A stretch of 64,000 nucleotides of DNA from Filifactor villosus (GTDB lineage Bacteria > Bacillota > Clostridia > Peptostreptococcales > Filifactoraceae), in contig NZ_JBHSHL010000051.1 of NCBI RefSeq assembly GCF_042652965.1, forward strand, positions 49,448 to 113,447, in the 5' to 3' direction. Shown here one piece after another: positions 62,086 through 64,000 of this stretch (position 1 is its first letter; each line of letters starts with the position of its first letter). A program made the position numbers and the translations under genes. A model generated the notes under the pieces. That model searched no databases. It was given only the letters and a program-made list of their open reading frames with translations, and was not told the origin of the DNA.

Positions 62086-62344
62086 GGCGTTCTTTTGGTA
62101 TTTGCTGGGAATCAACTGCTTAAGTTTTTTTCTGTGCGGAAAAGACAAGGAATATGCGAAGAGGAAGCAGAGGAGGGTCGCGGAGAAGACTTTCTTCCTC
62201 CTCTCTTTCTATGGCGGGAGCATAGGGATGCTTGCGGGAATGTATCTTTTTCGCCACAAAACAAAACATAAGAGTTTTACGATCGGAATACCCCTTCTTC
62301 TGCTCTTGGAGTTGGGGTTGCTGTTCTTTATAAAATTTCGGTAA
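62075..62344 (+). CDS. DUF1294 small membrane protein
   Basis: 89 residues with hydrophobic helices (FWYLLGINCLSFFLCG; FLLSFYGGSIGMLAGMYLF; PLLLLLELGLLFFI). The signature GGSIGMLAGMYLFRHKTKH matches the DUF1294 family, whose function is unknown. ATG at 62075, with a second ATG at 62078, overlaps the upstream gene by 11 bp. GGGGAGCAAGAG is the likely SD. mtnN follows 21 bp later. Confidence 0.88.
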   Translation: MMNRAFFWYLLGINCLSFFLCGKDKEYAKRKQRRVAEKTFFLLSFYGGSIGMLAGMYLFRHKTKHKSFTIGIPLLLLLELGLLFFIKFR

Positions 62345-62365
62345 GAGTGTCAAATGGGAGGAGTT

Positions 62366-63076
62366 ATGAAGATAGGAATGATAGGGGCTATGCCCGAGGA
62401 GATCCTTCCCTTAATAGAACGTTTGGGGCTAAAGCCGTATGAGAAGATATCGATGGTCCAATTGTACAGAGGTAAGGTAGGAAAAATAGAGATATTTGCC
62501 TGTACGAGCGGTATTTGTAAAACAAATATGGCGATATCGACTCAGGTTCTGATAAGGGAGAGCGGTTGTGAACAGATTATCCTGATTGGAGTGTCGGGAG
62601 CACTTAATCCGAGGCTGGATATAGGGGATATCGTGGTAGCCGAGGCACTTGTTCATCACGATGTGTCCGATGAGATCTTGACGAAGTTTCATCCTTATAT
62701 GAAAGAAAGCTGGATATATGCGGATCGGAGGATAACGGAAGATGTTATAGAAAGCATACAAGAGGAAGTTAAGACCTATGGAGTGCTGAGAGGAAGAGTG
62801 GCAACCGGGGAATTTTTCGTGCACGATGAACGACGTGAGGAGATCGTACAAAACTTCAATGCCGATTGCGTCGATATGGAAAGTGCCGCATTTGCACAGG
62901 TGTGCTATCTCAATGAGATCCCTTTTGCTGTGATCAGATCGATGTCGGATAAGGCGAATGAAGACAGTCATCGCAGTTTTAAAGAGAATTACAGGATGGC
63001 TGCGCTCAACAGCATGGATCTGATAGAGACGTATATTTTCAAGTGTTTGACAGATGAAGAACCCATTGGGATGTAA
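62366..63076 (+). CDS. mtnN: 5'-methylthioadenosine/S-adenosylhomocysteine nucleosidase
   Basis: A 236-residue MTA/SAH nucleosidase that cleaves adenine from methylthioadenosine and S-adenosylhomocysteine in the SAM salvage and activated-methyl cycle. IGMIGAMPEEILPLIERL opens the protein. GDIVVAEALVHHDV and ATGEFFVHDERR follow, and the catalytic stretch VDMESAAFAQVCYLNEIPFA, then VIRSMSDKAN, holds the active-site Glu and Asp. ATG at 62366 has GGGAGGAG just upstream; the in-frame ATG at 62354 overlaps that SD. It ends the rmuC-linked cluster. Confidence 0.96.
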   Translation: MKIGMIGAMPEEILPLIERLGLKPYEKISMVQLYRGKVGKIEIFACTSGICKTNMAISTQVLIRESGCEQIILIGVSGALNPRLDIGDIVVAEALVHHDVSDEILTKFHPYMKESWIYADRRITEDVIESIQEEVKTYGVLRGRVATGEFFVHDERREEIVQNFNADCVDMESAAFAQVCYLNEIPFAVIRSMSDKANEDSHRSFKENYRMAALNSMDLIETYIFKCLTDEEPIGM

Positions 63077-63247
63077 GAGCGGAAAACGAGGACTTCGAAT
63101 CTGTTGTTTCGGTGCTGTATTGTTTGGAATGATAGTGTTCTGTTGTAGAACTATATGATTTGAATACCGAGCAGTATTCCTGCAAAAACAAAATTTTTTG
63201 GAGTTTTTCTTTACGTAAGAGAGTTTTGTTCTGAGAAATGACGATAG

Positions 63248-63474
63248 TACTATTCTCCGTTTGATACTACTATTCTTTTGAATAGTGGATATAAACAATC
63301 TGTGGCCCACAGAAGACAACACAGTTTTTCGTCATCGAAAAATAGATATATCCACACTTCTATTGAAAAACAGTATGAAATACCGGGTATGAAACATATC
63401 CCCTTACCGAAAAATCCTTTGGAAGAGGATGCGTTTCCAAGTAGTCCATCTGTCAATCCTAACAGATAATAGTA
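63248..63474 (+). mobile_element. Family-B MITE interrupted by a family-A copy
   Basis: The outer element begins TACTATTCTCCGTTTGA and resumes after the insert with AATACCGGGTATGAAAC, ending CAGATAATAGTA. Removing 63265-63375 and one TGA rebuilds a continuous 113-bp family-B element colinear with the copy at 40703. Left flank TAG, right flank TAA. Confidence 0.85.
63265..63375 (+). mobile_element. Family-A MITE inserted into a family-B MITE, TSD TGA
   Basis: A 111-bp near-consensus copy starting TACTACTATTCTTTTGAATA and ending TGAAAAACAGTA. TGA at 63262-63264 and TGA at 63376-63378 are duplicated target bases of the outer element. Confidence 0.92.
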
Positions 63475-63650
63475 TAAAATTACGGTGTATTCCTGACAAG
63501 GTATTCCTCTAAAGCGAGCTGCGATCTATATGCAGGATTTTGAAGAAATGTTTTTGGAGGCTTTCTTAAAAATTCCTGATGAAAACATCTTGCAAAATAA
63601 GGAGATCTTTGATAAAATAATCAAGTATTTCACAGGAAAACTGTGGAGTT

Positions 63651-63742
63651 GGAGACGTACCCAAGCGGCTGAAGGGTCCGGATTCGAAATCCGGTAGGTC
63701 GGTTCTTCCGGCGCGTGGGTTCAAATCCCACCGTCTCCGCCA
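63651..63742 (+). tRNA. tRNA-Ser (anticodon CGA)
   Basis: A class-II tRNA of 92 bases. Acceptor stem GGAGACG / CGTCTCC, D arm around CCAAGCGGCTGAAGG, anticodon stem-loop CCGGATTCGAAATCCGG with anticodon CGA. The long variable arm is TAGGTCGGTTCTTCCGGCGC and the T arm is GTGGGTTCAAATCCCAC. The 3' CCA is encoded. It reads UCG codons. Confidence 0.95.
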
Positions 63743-63749
63743 ATAGAAA

Positions 63750-63794
63750 AAATAAAGGGATCACAAGAATGGAAAGTGATTCCTTTATTTTTTT
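63750..63794 (+). terminator. Intrinsic terminator after tRNA-Ser
   Basis: Stem aaataaagggatcac / gtgattcctttattt with an 11-base loop, followed by a long T run. Confidence 0.88.
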
Positions 63795-63952
63795 GAAAAA
63801 TGCTACAATCACAGCGAGGATTTAAGGATGGTTATTTTGAAAAACTCGAATCCGAATATTCAGTCGATTTACTAAAGAGAAGTGTTTTCAAGTAAAGTAT
63901 CATCTTTGATCGGAATGTGAGAAAAATTTTAAAAACAAAAACAAAAAAGCTA

Positions 63953-63981
63953 TTGACAAAAAAAGGGGAAGGTGATATATT
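63953..63981 (+). promoter_or_regulatory. Strong promoter reading out of the window
   Basis: Consensus TTGACA at 63953-63958 and TATATT at 63976-63981, 17-bp spacer, with an A/T-rich upstream stretch at 63925-63950. Its transcript begins at about 63988, beyond which the window ends, so the gene it serves is not visible. Confidence 0.75.
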
Positions 63982-64000
63982 AATACTCACCATCGCGGGG

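Larger units (their letters stand above)
63077..63650. other. Intergenic region with nested MITEs before tRNA-Ser
   Basis: About 570 bp. It holds a family-B MITE (63248-63474) interrupted by a family-A MITE (63265-63375). A 63-codon frame at 63278-63469 is only MITE sequence. The tRNA promoter is not clear. Confidence 0.7.

Noticed and set aside
1..64000. CRISPR array or prophage
   Set aside because: The dispersed repeats are not regularly spaced with unique spacers, there are no cas genes, and no integrase, capsid or lysis genes were seen. The YvlD-like protein is not evidence of a phage.

Overview
The window reads as one contiguous stretch of a mid-GC Gram-positive (Bacillota, Clostridia-like) chromosome. 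The evidence is the ylxM-ffh-rpsP-khpA-rimM-trmD block, HrcA with a perfect CIRCE operator, CtsR-McsA-McsB-ClpC under a CtsR operator, T-box leaders and strong Shine-Dalgarno (SD) sites. The genes present (a methionine gamma-lyase-like enzyme, a Ser/Thr symporter, a polyamine ABC importer, HemW, no respiratory genes) fit an amino-acid-using anaerobe, perhaps near Peptostreptococcaceae. Genus cannot be fixed from the sequence alone.

Layout. 1-161: start of an M29 aminopeptidase on the minus strand. 0.8-5.2 kb: SRP, ribosome and tRNA-modification genes. 5.4-7.8 kb: csaA and an orphan trpB behind a T-box. 7.8-12.5 kb: rplS with its leader, a Ser/Thr symporter, a DJ-1-like protein, rbgA and rnhB. 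12.8-16.2 kb: a two-component system overlapping a methionine gamma-lyase-type gene. 17.3-22.1 kb: hrcA-grpE-dnaK-dnaJ. 22.6-23.3 kb: a membrane-anchored protein with a duplicated domain. 23.7-28.3 kb: ctsR-mcsA-mcsB-clpC. 28.3-31.2 kb: T-box and alaS. 31.7-36.2 kb: hemW (minus strand), rhodanese, HD hydrolase and two small membrane proteins. 36.4-40.6 kb: folC, ppi, prmA, rsmE. 41.3-47.6 kb: a secreted TasA/camelysin-like protein, then a large receptor with a degenerate kinase core, a second ATPase-type kinase and a NarL-type regulator. 48.2-51.0 kb: AraC/GyrI-like regulator, tRNA-Val and a glycosyltransferase. 52.2-54.9 kb: an ATP-grasp ligase paired with a divergent MurE-like ligase. 55.3-59.3 kb: potABCD. 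59.4-63.1 kb: rmuC, an unknown 489-residue protein, a DUF1294 protein and mtnN. 63.65 kb: tRNA-Ser, then a strong promoter reading out of the window.

Nearly every long intergenic gap carries short dispersed repeats. Two families (about 111 and 113 bp) share TACTA...TAGTA ends and several copies are flanked by 3-bp TNA duplications. One copy of the first family sits inside a copy of the second with a perfect TGA duplication, which is direct evidence of transposition. No transposase lies in the window, so they look like MITEs moved in trans. A third, more diverged family of about 100 bp is also present.

The best candidates for undescribed biology are the TNA-duplicating MITE families, the ATP-grasp/MurE-like pair, the split sensor system beside the TasA-like gene, the rmuC-linked unknown protein, the duplicated-domain surface protein, and an internal ribosome-binding site that could release a stand-alone effector domain from the AraC-type regulator.
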